NCBI RefSeq assembly: GCF_047948215.1
Contig: NC_134456.1
Coordinates: forward strand, 63,879,529 to 63,943,528
Length of the DNA stretch: 64,000 nucleotides
Direction of reading: 5' to 3'
From: Lycorma delicatula
Lineage: Eukaryota > Arthropoda > Insecta > Hemiptera > Fulgoridae
The notes beneath the pieces are model-generated. The model was not told the DNA's origin, did not search any database, and saw only the letters and a list, made by a program, of their open reading frames with translations. Of the stretch, positions 1-11,083 are shown piece by piece; position 1 is the first letter of the stretch; each line of letters begins with the position of its first letter. The translations under genes were made by a program, and so were the position numbers.

Positions 1-102
1 TCAACCGATGATCTCGTTGAGCGAGTGGATGAGGCAATTCGCGAAAATCGTCGGTTCGTGAAAATGACTTTGATCGATGTGTTTATGCATGTTATTGCTT
101 AA
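1..102 (+). pseudogene. mariner transposase N-terminal fragment
   Basis: The window opens inside a frame reading STDDLVERVDEAIRENRRF, followed by a degraded tail to a stop at about 100. This matches the second helix-turn-helix region of DD34D mariner transposases, where a '(T/S)DDLVE.VDE.IRENRRFTI' block follows the first DNA-binding domain. Only about 33 codons are present; the upstream part lies outside the window and the catalytic domain is absent. The next transposase remnant starts immediately afterwards and belongs to a different lineage, so this is a truncated piece. Family assignment is by recalled pattern. Confidence 0.6.
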
Positions 103-672
103 ACACTTTCTGAGAGCCAACGATAAAAGAAACGTCATATTCTTTGATGAGTGTGCAGTTTATCAAAGTTCTTGTAACTGAAATTTTTTTTCTGGGTGAA
201 AGACAATCTCCATTTTTTTCAGGAAATTGAACACCATCCACCTTATGTTATGATTTGGGCTGGAACTAGAGCTGAACATCACCTTGATCCTTATTTTTTC
301 GAATTAATGGCAAAAGAGATCACTGACATCATTACATTTCAGCAAGACAATGCTCCAGCGCATTTTGCTTTTAATGTCCATGGACATCTCAATGAAATTT
401 TTCCAAATCGCTGGATCAGAAGAGTTACTGGCTTCAATGCTTTGGCCTGCAAGAAGCCCTGACCTCACAATGCATTCTAGGGTATTATAAAAGAAGAGAT
501 CAAAAAATGCAGATACATCAACAAGCAGCTCCAAGATTGTGTTCAGTCAGCATTTGAAGTGATCACCTTTGATATGCTATTGCAGATGAACAATCGGACA
601 TGGAGGCACATACAGCTGTTCTTTGAACATGGTGAAACCCAAATAGACATTTTACATATATAGAAGGGATTT
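103..672 (+). pseudogene. Tc1/mariner-superfamily transposase remnant
   Basis: Pieces of the catalytic domain of an IS630/Tc1/mariner-type transposase can be followed across several frames. They are a block around IFFDECAVYQSS (first catalytic Asp, about 150), HHPPYVMIWAGTRAEHH (about 230-280), FQQDNAPAHFAFNVHGHLN (second Asp, about 335-390), and a shifted WPARSPDLT block at 445-475. A C-terminal stretch with the pattern MNNRTWR.IQL.FEHG follows at about 585-640. A stop after the DECAVY block and at least one frameshift near 440 break it. The first 100 bases of the window look like a different mariner, so the two are probably fused by deletion or insertion. No terminal repeats were found. Confidence 0.7.
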
Positions 673-1289
673 CCTGCCCACCCATATATAGCTAAGTTTG
701 AGAAATAATTCCAGATAAATTTGTCACAATGCATTTTATAACAAAATTCACCTTGCTTTAATTTGTATTGAATATTAATTTTTAATTTTGCATTGCATAT
801 AAATTTTTGGATTTAAATCTTCGTGTTTATTTTTTGATTTTAATCTTCTTTTTTCATCTTTCAATCCATTTTAATGCAAGGAACATCCTAGAAGGCAGTG
901 AAAAATACTTATTTTTTGTGCATCAAAAAATTTAAAAACATCAAATTTGAACCTTTACAACTTTTGGGTGTTAATTCTTTGAAGTAATCTTTCTTTGAAA
1001 CAAGTAAAAAAATAAAGGACATTAAATGTAATTTCCTGATTGAAAACAATGGTCTTCACTCAGTATTATTAGTAGTGCAACTCCATAACTTTTATTTGGT
1101 AAATTGCACTTCACATTTTACATATAAAGCTTGTCCCAAAAAAAATCATTCGATTTAAATTGTTTATATTTTGAAAAATATTGAATATAAAAAGTTAAGA
1201 TTAATTTTGTGTTAAAGGTTATTTCATGAAGTTTTTTACATACCAAGTCATAAGTGCTTAATAGTCATAGGTAGTCATACAGGGATGCA

Positions 1290-2160
1290 CGGTATGTCCA
1301 CACAATAGTAAAATTCGTCCCTCACCTTAGAAAGTGTTTCTCTATTTACTGCTGCCATGGCTGCTGTTATGTGATTTGTAACTGGAAGGGGAAGCACATC
1401 CATCTTTGAGGAACTTATCAATCAAAAATTTTCAAACGTAAAGACTCCAGTAAGGTGGTGCTCCATCCTGCTGGAAAATGAAACTTCCAAATCGGCCTCT
1501 AACAGAGGGAAAAGCCAGTTTTCAAACATATTTTGATATTGTTGTTTCCATAACAGTGTTCTCTAAGAAAATAAAGGGACCATACATCTTTTCCCATGAC
1601 ACAAAAACATTTTACTTTGGGAGATTCTCTCTCTCTCTCAGGCTGTACAAATTCATATGGCCTCTCCATACTCCATATTCTAACATTGTGGTGGTTTGCC
1701 TTCCCACTTAAATAAAATGCAGCCTCATCACTAAACATTAAGCATGTTACAAAATTGTCATCTGCCACCTTGTTAAGGAAGCATTCACAAAACTCCACAT
1801 CATTGTTTGTCATCTACATAAAGAGCTTGCAGTAACTGAATCCTGTATGGTTTATAAGCAAACATTGATGCAAAACATTCTGGGACATGTTTAGTTTAAT
1901 AGCATGGTGAGTTTTCAGGGGCTACTTGAGAAACTCTGATAGATGTGCTTCATATCTTCGTCTGACATATGGGGTCAACCACTTGATTTCTCCTTACACA
2001 GACAGTGTCTTTAAATTGTTTATACAATCACCCTAATGCTCTGAGCGGTAGAAGGTTCAGCACCATATTACTACAGAAATCATTCTGAACAGTTATTACA
2101 GACTCACTCTGTGTAAAGCATAGAACACAATATGATTGTTGTAGAGTCGCCACTTTTTCT
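1290..2160 (-). pseudogene. Tc1/mariner-superfamily transposase remnant (minus strand)
   Basis: Read on the minus strand from about 2160 downward, this holds a degraded N-terminal DNA-binding region (SESVITVQ, YKQFKDT), then YKPYRIQLLQALY near 1830-1860. An open stretch at 1499-1813 carries the first catalytic block MFSDEAAFYLSG and NVRIWSMERPYEF. Near 1440-1475 is FIFQQDGAPPYWSLYV with the second Asp. The third catalytic region is not recognisable. Stops and frameshifts separate the blocks. It resembles the lineage of the better-preserved element at 9746-11083 (FTDEATFHVNG, FQQDGAPPHF) but is much more decayed. Convincing terminal repeats were not found. Confidence 0.7.
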
Positions 2161-2199
2161 AACACTTTAGTGAATGAAGTTCTGGTGCTCCCTATATTA

Positions 2200-4800
2200 A
2201 TTAATTATATGAAAAAATATCTTATTTTTCTGTGTTGATGGTTGGATGCATTTCCCCTCCTAAAGTAATGATAATGATAAAATTTACAGTCTCCACAAAG
2301 AAAAGGATTAGAAAAGAAAAAGTTTGTCTTGAAGAGTAAATAGCTATTAAAATTGTTGCTTTCTACTAGAAAGCACAATTTTAACACATTTAACAATTTT
2401 CATAACAGATTTTGTTTCTGTTATGTTTCAATTCCTGTAGGGCTGACCAAATTTCCTTAAGGGTCATGAGAACTCTTCAAATGTGAACTTTCTCTTTGAA
2501 GTATACTGTATCATCATGCAGCATATACTTTCAACTGAAAGAGTGAATGAATAACCAAACTCAGAAATATGTCAAGAATATTTGGGTTCAATTCAAATGA
2601 AAGTAGAAATTAAAATATTTAAAAAAATATTATTAAAATAATTTGTTTATTATTTAGATTACTTATACAAAATTTATACATGGCTGTGATAAAATAAGTT
2701 TCATGAAATTTATTATAAAAAGGATTTCGGAACATAGAATATAGCTGCTACAAATAGTTTTAATTACTAATACATACACTAACAAGTATAATACTATTTT
2801 TTACCATTTAATATAGTTTATCACATAAAGAATATCTGAAAGACAAAGTTTACAAGAATAGTGAAGTGAACATTAACACTAATTTGATTGTTTTTCAGGT
2901 TTAAAAAATAACTGGCAAGAAATTTTAACACAAGCAAATAACAATAAAAAGTAATATATTTAGTAATAACATAGGCAAGAAGTAAATTATATTTAACTAG
3001 GAAAAATGCTTAATATCTAGAAAACTTCTGCTAAAAATATTTTATTTAAAATAACTTATTTGCATCTTCAATAAGGCAAGTATACGTACATATCAATTAA
3101 CTTTAAAGAACTGTAACTATTCTACTCACTGGAAATTCATTAAACAAATATTAATACTAAATCTGTTTGTGTACATCACTACATTTTATATATATGCAAG
3201 CTGTGTGCAATATGGTATGATTTTTATTCATGATTAAATTACTATTATTTTATTCACAAAGCAAACAAATAAATGTAAATCTTATTGTCTTAAAAACAGT
3301 CACTTTCAATTGGTGTATGATGTCAATTCTAGCTGCAAATTTATAATAATTGAATGCTCAGAATAAACTATTTGAAAGTTTTTAATTTTTTGCCAGGATC
3401 TTTAAATATTAGCAAATACATTTAATACCTTTATCTTAAAAAAAAGTACATACGAATTATATTCAAATTCTAAAATTTAACTACATAATGAATCTAAAAA
3501 CTATAATGAAAAAAAAAATTGATGTGAAATGTGTCAATAAAAAGGCTATATTTTGCATGTATGTTCAATTACTTCATTTCTTTTTAAATAAAAAGCTAAA
3601 TATAATGAATACTGTTCTTCAGTCTTCAGAAAAAAAAATATTTAAAATTAATTTTAATACTGAAACGCGATTGCTGAGTGTATACATAATTGTTAATATT
3701 ACAATATACCAACAATTTAATATAAGTCTAATGTAATAACAGAGATTTGTATTACATAGGTGGATAAAATAATTTGACTGGATCTTGTATATATGACCCA
3801 AAATACATTAAAAAAGAAGAAAAAAACAGCAGTTAGTTAGAAATTAAAATAAAGTAATAAATTCACAATCTTATATCTATACATACATACATACATACAT
3901 ACACATCATTTTCAATTTTATTTCTTTCCTTAAAAATATATTCACGCGATACTTTTGTTTGAGCTGATAATTTTTTACAAAAAAATTAAATTTAATAAGA
4001 CTATCATAGTCTTATCATAGTCTATATCATATAGGTAGCAAAATTTCCTCTGTTGTACAATAATAAAACTCTAATAATCAATAAAAAAAAACCTTAAAGA
4101 CAACAGCAGAAAAAGAAACAGAATGTCTAACAGAAATAAATCTTTTTTACTTTCATTTTAGGAAAGAACACACTACGGTGAAAGGTACATGTTTGTGAAA
4201 GAACATGAAAATACAGAAAACATATGCACTTATAAATTAACATTCACATAAGAAAACATGAATATTGCAGTATTAATCTTGAAAAAAAAAATTTATTTAT
4301 ATGAAATAATTGTGACAGTGTAATGTTGACCATTTATTGATACAAATGAAGTTAATTTATTTTTTAACTTCATTTTGTATCATGGGATTTATCCTGTCAC
4401 TTTTAATAAATAAATATACACGAGCCGGTTGGAATGAGAGAGGTGTAGGTCAAGAAAAATCTGATGTGAAGTTACAGCCATGGAGATTATCCTCAATGTC
4501 TATTCTTATGTTCAGTATATTAAAGTAAGTCATTAGTTTCACCATTTGCACCAACAGCAGCAGCACAACATTATCATCCTTAGTGGTTTATTTTATTAAA
4601 AGTTTTAATGACTGTGTTTGTTAAAGCAGATATTAAGGTTGTGTTAAACAGTTTTTCAATTTTATATACTGCATTCATATTTATTTTAACAAAAACTGTG
4701 TTAAATTAATGTGTGTTATTTTTATGTTGTGAATTTTTGGGTTAGTTTCAAAAAGAAGACCAATCCCTTTAAAAGTGGTGTTATTACTGATTTTTTTATT
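2200..4800. other. AT-rich non-coding stretch, nothing recognised
   Basis: No frame here has a recognisable protein pattern or plausible splice-bounded exon. The short open frames at 3488-3736 and 4337-4528 have AT-driven composition and no known motif. Apart from a small tetranucleotide repeat I see no structure. Confidence 0.5.
3879..3904. repeat. (ACAT)n microsatellite
   Basis: About six tandem copies of the unit ACAT. Confidence 0.9.
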
Positions 4801-4849
4801 TAAATTTAATATTGTTGATTCTCTTACTTATGAGTAGGCCTAATGGTAA

Positions 4850-5870
4850 TCAAAATTGACTTAAAAGATTAATATTTCTGAGCAATTCATCAGATGACTG
4901 TAATGATACTGATCAGGATCCAAATTTCTCTCCTGGCTTTAATGTAAGTAGGCCTTTTATGAATATTATACGTAATAATCTTCAAAGAAACAGGTTATTA
5001 TCAGAATCATCATCTCATTCAGGGTCAAAGATTGAGGGATTTATTGGACCTCAAAATAAAATCAGGCGTAGAAAAGGATAAGAATACCAGAACACAAGGG
5101 AAAAATTGCAAAACATCTGAGAAACACTGGTCGAAGATATATTAGTAAATGAGGAAAAGTTACTGAATATAAGGAGTTCTCTAATAATCCTTGCATTTGC
5201 AACGAAAATTGGCATGAAAAAGTGTTGGAAAAGGATAGTTATTTCATGTTCCAGACTTTTTCAAAAATGGGCTTTTAAAAGACAAAACACATACATTTGT
5301 GGATTAAGACAAAGGCAAGAAATCAAACAGAGAAGACCAAGAAAGAAAGAAGGGGTGTATTTTCTGCATCAGATGGCTGAGTAACTACAACTATTAAAAA
5401 AAATATGTGAGGCCAAAAGCCCTGGCCGAGGATCTAAGCGGTAATAAGGGTTGACCCTCTACGAAATTACCTTTATCAGATATAAGATTTATTTGTGAAC
5501 ATATTAATTTGTTTCCTGCATATCAAAGCCATTATTATACCAGGAAACATAATGAGAACAAAAAGTACCTTTGCAAGTCTCTTAATTTAAGAAGAATGCA
5601 CTTGTTGTTGTACATAGAAAAATGCACTGCTAAAAACAAACTTACTGTTAAAGAACACTAATACAGGTACCTTTTTAATACAAAATTTAATCTGAACTTC
5701 TACATTAAAAAAAAAAAGATAGCTGTAAGAAATGAATATTTCTAAAATAAAAATCAATGATATTAATTTAAATGCAGAAGAAAAAAGAAAACTAGAGTTT
5801 AATCATGAATACCACCTAAGAAAAGCTAAACTCACAGTTGAATGCTCGTAAATTTTATCATTACACCTTT
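4850..5870 (+). pseudogene. Dispersed uncharacterised protein family 2, copy 1 (N-terminal half)
   Basis: A broken coding region of a multi-copy arthropod protein family I recall only as uncharacterised. Visible blocks in order: an acidic Ser/Asp-rich start (SSDDCNDTDQDPNFSP, about 4885); NTREKIAKHLRNTGRRYIS (about 5095-5150); CNENWHEKVLEKDSY with MFQTFSKMGF (about 5200-5275); then an open stretch at 5455-5643 with FICEHINLFPAYQSHYYTRK and LRRMHLLLYIEKC. After one stop comes YRYLFNTKFNLNF and, at about 5775-5830, LEFNHEYHLRKAK. The second copy at 11839-13365 shares the '(S)HY.RK..KKYL' and 'CDFC..CK ... LHLKN' regions and continues into the C-terminal half that is missing here. The function is unknown; a transposon-encoded protein is likely because it is repeated and decayed. 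Confidence 0.55.
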
Positions 5871-6094
5871 TTAGACTGAAAGTGGTTTAAGTCATTTAAG
5901 TCCAATTTTTAATAGAAACTCTAAAATTATGATTGTACTTCGTATGCACAATAAATGTTTCAGTATTTTTTAGTAAAAAAAAAAAAGAATAAATAATCAA
6001 TATGACTGATACGGATTTTTTAATATCAGACTTAGCAAAAATCTAAATTGCATAGAACTGTAAAATATTGACTTACACCATTCTCAATCTAACC

Positions 6095-6645
6095 GGCTTA
6101 ATATTAAATGAAATATAAACACCAAAACATAATAAACAGGTAAGTTAAAATTACCATATTAATTCCAAGAATTGATTTTCATGGGATTCTGTATCTTCAG
6201 TTTCTATTAAATTTAATAATTATATTAAAACATATTTATGATTTGTTAATTTGTCAAAATTGTTTTTGATATTTATTATGGATGAATACACAAATTCTGC
6301 TGTCCAGTATTGTAATCTGGAATCTAGTATATTCCACAATGAAGATGTGGAACCTGCTTTCAGTTATTATTAAATTCTATAATTACATTAAAACAAATTT
6401 ATGATTTGTTGAAACTGTTTTGTGAAAATTTTAAAATTTATGATGTAAAATTATAATGTCAAATCATAAATATGTTTTAATATAATTGTAGAATTTAATA
6501 ACAACTGAAGCTGCAGGATTTTGTGAAATCATTTCTTGGAATTAATATGCTATGTTTAACTTACCTTAAGTATTACTACCATAGTATTGACTATGTTTTG
6601 GTGGTTTGAATTACATTTAATGTTAAATAATATTAACACAGTGAT
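6095..6645. repeat. Inverted pair of Penelope-like element tails
   Basis: The stretch 6095-6250 is repeated in inverse orientation at 6455-6645. Both arms share CACCAAAACAT, GTAAGTTAAA, TTAATTCCAAGAA, and a block around ATATTAAAACATATTTATG. A third, partial copy of the last block lies at 6368-6412. The right arm matches the tail of the Penelope-like element at about 56290-56440 (CTGAAG block, TTTTGGTGGTTT, TTAACACAGTG), and part of the left arm matches the tail at 53182-53245. Inverted or tandem terminal copies are typical of Penelope-like elements. No coding part is seen between the arms. Confidence 0.6.
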
Positions 6646-6686
6646 CAATATTTTAATGAATTATATGAATTTACAAAAAAAAGTAT

Positions 6687-6770
6687 ATATATACACACAC
6701 ACACACAAACATACCATAATATATATACACACCATAACCATAATATATATATATACACACACACACCATG
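6687..6770. repeat. Mixed (TA)n/(CA)n microsatellite
   Basis: Alternating TATATA and CACACA runs with short interruptions. The 62-codon frame across it is an artefact of the repeat. Confidence 0.9.
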
Positions 6771-6779
6771 ACTGATATC

Positions 6780-7730
6780 AAACAACTGTTGCCTTGTTAC
6801 TTGATTCATAGCTCATTAAATACATAAATTTTTCTCTCTATACCTCTGGGAACCATTAGGTATTGCTTTAGAGCATGAGATGAATGATTTGTAGCGTGTG
6901 TGAAAATGGCATGCCTGTCCGGGATCTTTATATTAATTAGCTTGTGTGATTGTAGTAATTTTTTCTAGCTCAGCACATTGGGTCACCGCTGATGTTGATA
7001 ATTTTTTCAAATCATTTTTCTCAATTAATTTCTTAATTGTACAGATTTATCTAATAATTAAATAAGATATGATAATACATGATAAAGTTCAAGCTTAATG
7101 TAATGGTATTTCAAAATGTAATATTTTATTTCTTTCAGTTTTAAAATTACATATTTTTACTTTCAGCACATGATTAGTTTGTTTCCCAATTATCCTGATT
7201 GCTGTTCTCTTTCTCTCTCTTAATTTATTTACTTAAAAATTACAACACCAAGAATTAAAATAACAATATATGGCATATAGCTGCCAAAGTTTAATTACCA
7301 GACCTGTATTGAAAAATAAATTTTCTTGGACTAAGTGTTTCTTATATATTTTTTTGTACTGGTTTCAAAAATAATTTTTCTATAACACATGCATATTAAT
7401 GTTATACAGTGTATACATATATAATCTCCATTATATTTCACTTATTACAACTTGGCAAGTTTTAGTATATAAATTAAACCTCATTTATAAAATTTATTAA
7501 TGCCTATCACCATAATCTTCCTTTTTATTTCCTGGTTTTCTTATAATTCCCAAAATTAATAATTGTCATAAAACTGTTAATATTTAAATCTTGAATACCA
7601 AAGTGCTAATCGTGGTTATTATTTGAACTAAATAGTTTTGTAAGTGGAAACAAAATCTATATGTTGATGTCAGTAATGATTTCTTTTATCATGATCTATC
7701 CTCACTTTTGATAGTAATTTAATTTATGAT
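6780..7730. other. AT-rich stretch, nothing recognised
   Basis: No protein pattern, terminal repeat or splice-bounded frame was seen between the microsatellite and the start of the family 1 remnant. Confidence 0.5.
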
Positions 7731-7733
7731 AAA

Positions 7734-9745
7734 ATGAGTAGCTGTGGTTGTGTAAACCATCTGGGCAACTTTTATTATGTTTATGGTGAGTTTGAGATAA
7801 AAAAAATATCAAAAAAATGTTACAGATTTTATTAAGAAAGTCTATAATGGATACATTTTGTATATGTGGAGGATTAAAGAAAATTGTCGAAAAGTAAAAA
7901 AAAAATTCTAGAATTTGGTGTTCAATGATTTGGAGGAGCCAAAAAAATCACTTGAATGACTAACTATTATTTTTGACCTTATGATGTTTAAAGCTACAAT
8001 TGAGAAAAGAAAAATATTTTACCTACAAACTTTACATCTGCACTATGACCTGGTTTCACACAGTTCAGAACTTCCATGCCTCTTCCTCCTGAAATATTTG
8101 AACTTCCTGATGTTTCTGATACAAATACTGATATAAAAGACGATCAGGAATTTCATTGTGATGAAGATAATGAAAGTCCTTAGTTGTTCAGTCAATGATC
8201 TAAATGATCTAGTAAAATTAAAGATTAACCAAGGATTCTACTTAATTTTTGGTTTTCATGATACAAGAAAAGATTTTATTGGCTGCAGGAACTTCTAGTA
8301 ATTTGTATATAAAGGATAAGAATTTACTCCTTACAGGAGTGTGATTTGGTTTACTGCAGTGCCAGTTTGATGTACAGCATTATATATATATATATATATT
8401 ACGAAGTAGATAAATGGAGGTTTTATTAACTCTTCTAAAAGTTTAAAAGCTGTTCTTCAACATAGTGGAAGCAATTATGTCTTTATACTTGTTGGTCACA
8501 AAAGGAAGTTATGTTAATTTAGAATTTGTACTCACTGAAATAAAGAATGTAACTGTGTGGTTTGTGGAAACCTTAAAATATTTTGTATGTTTCTAGGTAA
8601 ATATTCTAAGTACCCCATGCTTCTTATTTGAATGGGGGCAGCCAAGCAAGATGACAACATTGGGCGGAAAAACACTAGCCTATAAGAAAATCTACTTGAG
8701 CAGAAAGCAAGAATATTTTGAATGAAATTCTTGACTTAAAAAAAATTGGGTGGAGCTGTGTCGGGATGCATGGTTGTTGGTTTCATGTGAAACGTTACAG
8801 ACCTTGAATGAAGTTCCTCCAAGTTACAGTCTGACCAACTTATCTGTAGATTTAAATGGGAGAGTGAGCCACCACCATATGTTTTTGAACAAAAACTGAA
8901 AATCTCCAATGAAAAATTTTAGTTCCTCATTTGGCCAACTCTACAGATAAATCGGTTGCTCTATATGTCAGCGAGTCACTTTTAGTGTATTGGATTGAAA
9001 TAAAAACAAGACTATGTTTAATTTTAACATAAAACAGACACTTAATGGTACATGAAATGAAATATTCATTTCGACAAATATTCTATGACAATTTTGTTCA
9101 ACATTGGTCTGTGATATGAGAAGTAAGAGATGCAAGGCATAATAAGCAGCATAGAGGTACTCGTGCAGTCGGCTTCGTTCACTGAGCATGCCATGCCAGA
9201 TTTGCGATGCTCCCGAAACAGTCTCACTTGCTTGGCACCAGATATTGGAGTACCTGTGCTTGGCCCATAACCTCCTCTTTCCAACGATATGCGTAATTTA
9301 TATTTCTGACTGGCTTTTGCATGGGCTGAGGCTGACATATTGAATTTTTATACTTTTTTACATGTTTACTTTAGTTTTTTACACATAAATATTGTCCAAA
9401 ATACGCTTGTTATTACTTAAATCAATCTATCTCAACAGTAGACATTTTCATTACACTACAAATTTCTGTTCTGGTAGCTGTATGTTTTGGTGTGATTTTA
9501 AAGACGTTTCACATCAAAACACTTCTGCTGCCATTCCATATAGAACTAATCTCATAAAGCAATTTGTTAAAGCGTATCAAAATAATAAAATGGCCAGTAC
9601 CTATCTATGAAGTTCCCTCATTTTTCTGAAGCTAAGCTGAAAAAAGGCATATTTGTTGGGCCAAATATAAAAATTTTTATGACAGATGTAAGCTTCCTGC
9701 CCACAGTGAATGATACTGAAAAAAATACTTGGTTGCTTTTATATA
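7734..9745 (+). pseudogene. Dispersed uncharacterised protein family 1, 5' part (split by two insertions)
   Basis: A decayed copy of a second multi-copy arthropod protein family of unknown function. An ATG at 7734 begins MSSCGCVNHLGNFYYVYGEF, which resembles a recalled N-terminus with a Cys-rich motif. Further blocks in order: EFGVQ*FGGAKK (about 7910), a Pro-rich TSMPLPPEIFELPD (about 8070), INSSKSLKAVLQHSGSNY (about 8420-8475), NCVVCGNLKIFCMFLG (about 8550-8600), KYPMLLI*MGAAKQDDNIG (to about 8665) and ILNEILDLKKI (to about 8745). An unrelated insert follows. The protein resumes at about 9516 with TLLLPFHIE, NLIKQFVKAYQNNK, FSEAKLKKGIFVGPNIKIFM and NDTEKNTWLLL. The frame then ends at the TA where the mariner at 9746-11083 landed, and continues at 11084. 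Stops and frameshifts are numerous. Confidence 0.55.
8755..9512. other. Unidentified insert within family 1, with a GC-richer minus-strand ORF
   Basis: The family 1 protein stops making sense after the codons for LDLKKI and resumes about 760 bases later with LLLPFHIE, so this segment looks inserted. It starts near a short palindrome (GTTTCATGTGAAAC at about 8786-8799) and ends near CGTTTCACATC (about 9507), which is a partial inverted match. On the minus strand, 9066-9338 is open for 90 codons (starting MSASAHAKASQKYKL) and is clearly less AT-rich than its surroundings. I do not recognise this peptide. It could be an exon-like piece of a transposon or captured host sequence. Boundaries are approximate. 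Confidence 0.35.
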
Positions 9746-11083
9746 CAGGGTTATCATAAAAGAATGGTGCGGTTTCAGTAATTTATAGGAAGATTGTAGG
9801 GAAATTTCTAGGTGTTTTATTGGTGTCCCTGAAAGCCTCCAACCCAAGAGTTTGTTTATCAGCAGTTGTAACCACAACGTCAGTTCTTGTATTGTTGTTG
9901 CGGTGAGTTTAGTGAGTTACTATGTTCTCGGATAAAGACAAAGCAAAGTGTGTTTTATTGATACCTGAATTAAAATCTGTAATTTTAGTTCAACGTGCGT
10001 TTCGACGTGAATTTGGAAGAGATCCGCCACACAAAAATAACATAACACGTTGGTTCAAACAATTAGAAGAAACTGGATAGGTTAAGAAACAGAAATCAAC
10101 CGGCAGACCAAGTGTACCAGACGAAACGGTTGAGCTAATTAGACAATCGGCAATTAGGAGTCCTGAGAAGTCCATCTCCCGTTGAAGCATCGAATTAGGT
10201 ATTCCAAAATCAACAGTTCACAAAGTTTTACATAAAAAAACTGAAATTACACGCTTATAAAATCCAGATACTGCAGGAATTGAAACCCGATGATGGTGTA
10301 AAACGTTACAATTTTGTTGTTGAAATGTTGGACGGAATAAGTGAAAACGAATCATTTTTAGACTATATAATTTTTACAGACGAAGCTACATTCCATGTGA
10401 ATGGGTGTGTTAACAGACACAATTCACAAATATGGGGCTCTGAAACCCCACATGCAATTATTGAGAAACAATGTGATTCGCCTAAAGTTAATGTTTGATG
10501 TGGTGTGATGAAAAATCGTGTAATAGGGCCTTTCTTCTTTGCTGAAAAAACAATTAAATGAGTTGTGTATCTTGACATGTTAACCAATTATTGCTTTCCT
10601 CAGCTGGATGAACTCGAAAACATTCATCAAGTTCATTTCCAACAAGATGGTGCTCCCCCGCACTTCAATGCATTGGTCACGGACGCTTTGAACGAAAAAT
10701 TTGGAGATTGATGGATAGGCCGGCAAGGACCCATACTTTCGCCTCCAAGGAGTCCAGACCTGACACCTTGCGACTTTTTCTTGTGGGGGTACATCAATAG
10801 CGTTGTTTATACATAAAAAATTTACGACCTAAACCACTTAAAAAACAGGATTAATGAACCAATGACAACCATTAACGAAGAAATGTTAACCAATGTTTGG
10901 AGAGAAGTTGAGTATCGTTTGGACATTTGTCGAGCGACTAAGGGGACACATATTGAAATTTATTAATTATGTAAAAAAATGTTTGACAGGACAAATTTGA
11001 AAAATAAAAAACATAAACTGTAAGTAATTCTGCTTTAATTTAAACCATGTTCAAAACCGCACCATTCTTTTATGATAACCCTG
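9746..11083 (+). mobile_element. Complete mariner-type element with TIRs, DD41D, defective
   Basis: The 1338-bp element has 30-bp terminal inverted repeats that appear identical (9746-9775 and 11054-11083, starting CAGGGTTATCATAAAAGAAT). It is flanked by TA on both sides (9744-9745, 11084-11085), the usual target of the IS630/Tc1/mariner superfamily. It interrupts the family 1 remnant, whose coding blocks continue on both sides, so it arrived later. Identical ends and few lesions suggest it is among the younger insertions here. Its transposase frame is described separately. Confidence 0.93.
9922..10966 (+). pseudogene. Mariner-type (DD41D) transposase, inactivated
   Basis: The frame begins MFSDKDKAKCVLLIPELKSV, followed by an HTH-like block (RREFGRDPPHKNNITRWFKQ) of the kind annotated as DUF4817 in insect transposases. 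The catalytic Asp codons are at 10379-10381 (FTDEATFHVNG), 10646-10648 (FQQDGAPPHF) and 10772-10774 (SPDLTPCDFFLWGY). That leaves 41 residues between the last two, the spacing reported for rosa/Visitor-like DD41D elements. Six in-frame stops (first TAG at 10078, then TGA at 10183 and 10496) and a one-base gain in an A run at 10234-10240 kill the frame. At least three stops look like transitions (CGA or TGG to TGA). The catalytic residues themselves are intact. It ends at TAA 10964-10966. Confidence 0.9.

Noticed and set aside
6587..6775. 62-codon plus-strand frame
   Set aside because: Driven by the TA/CA microsatellite and the Penelope-like tail.
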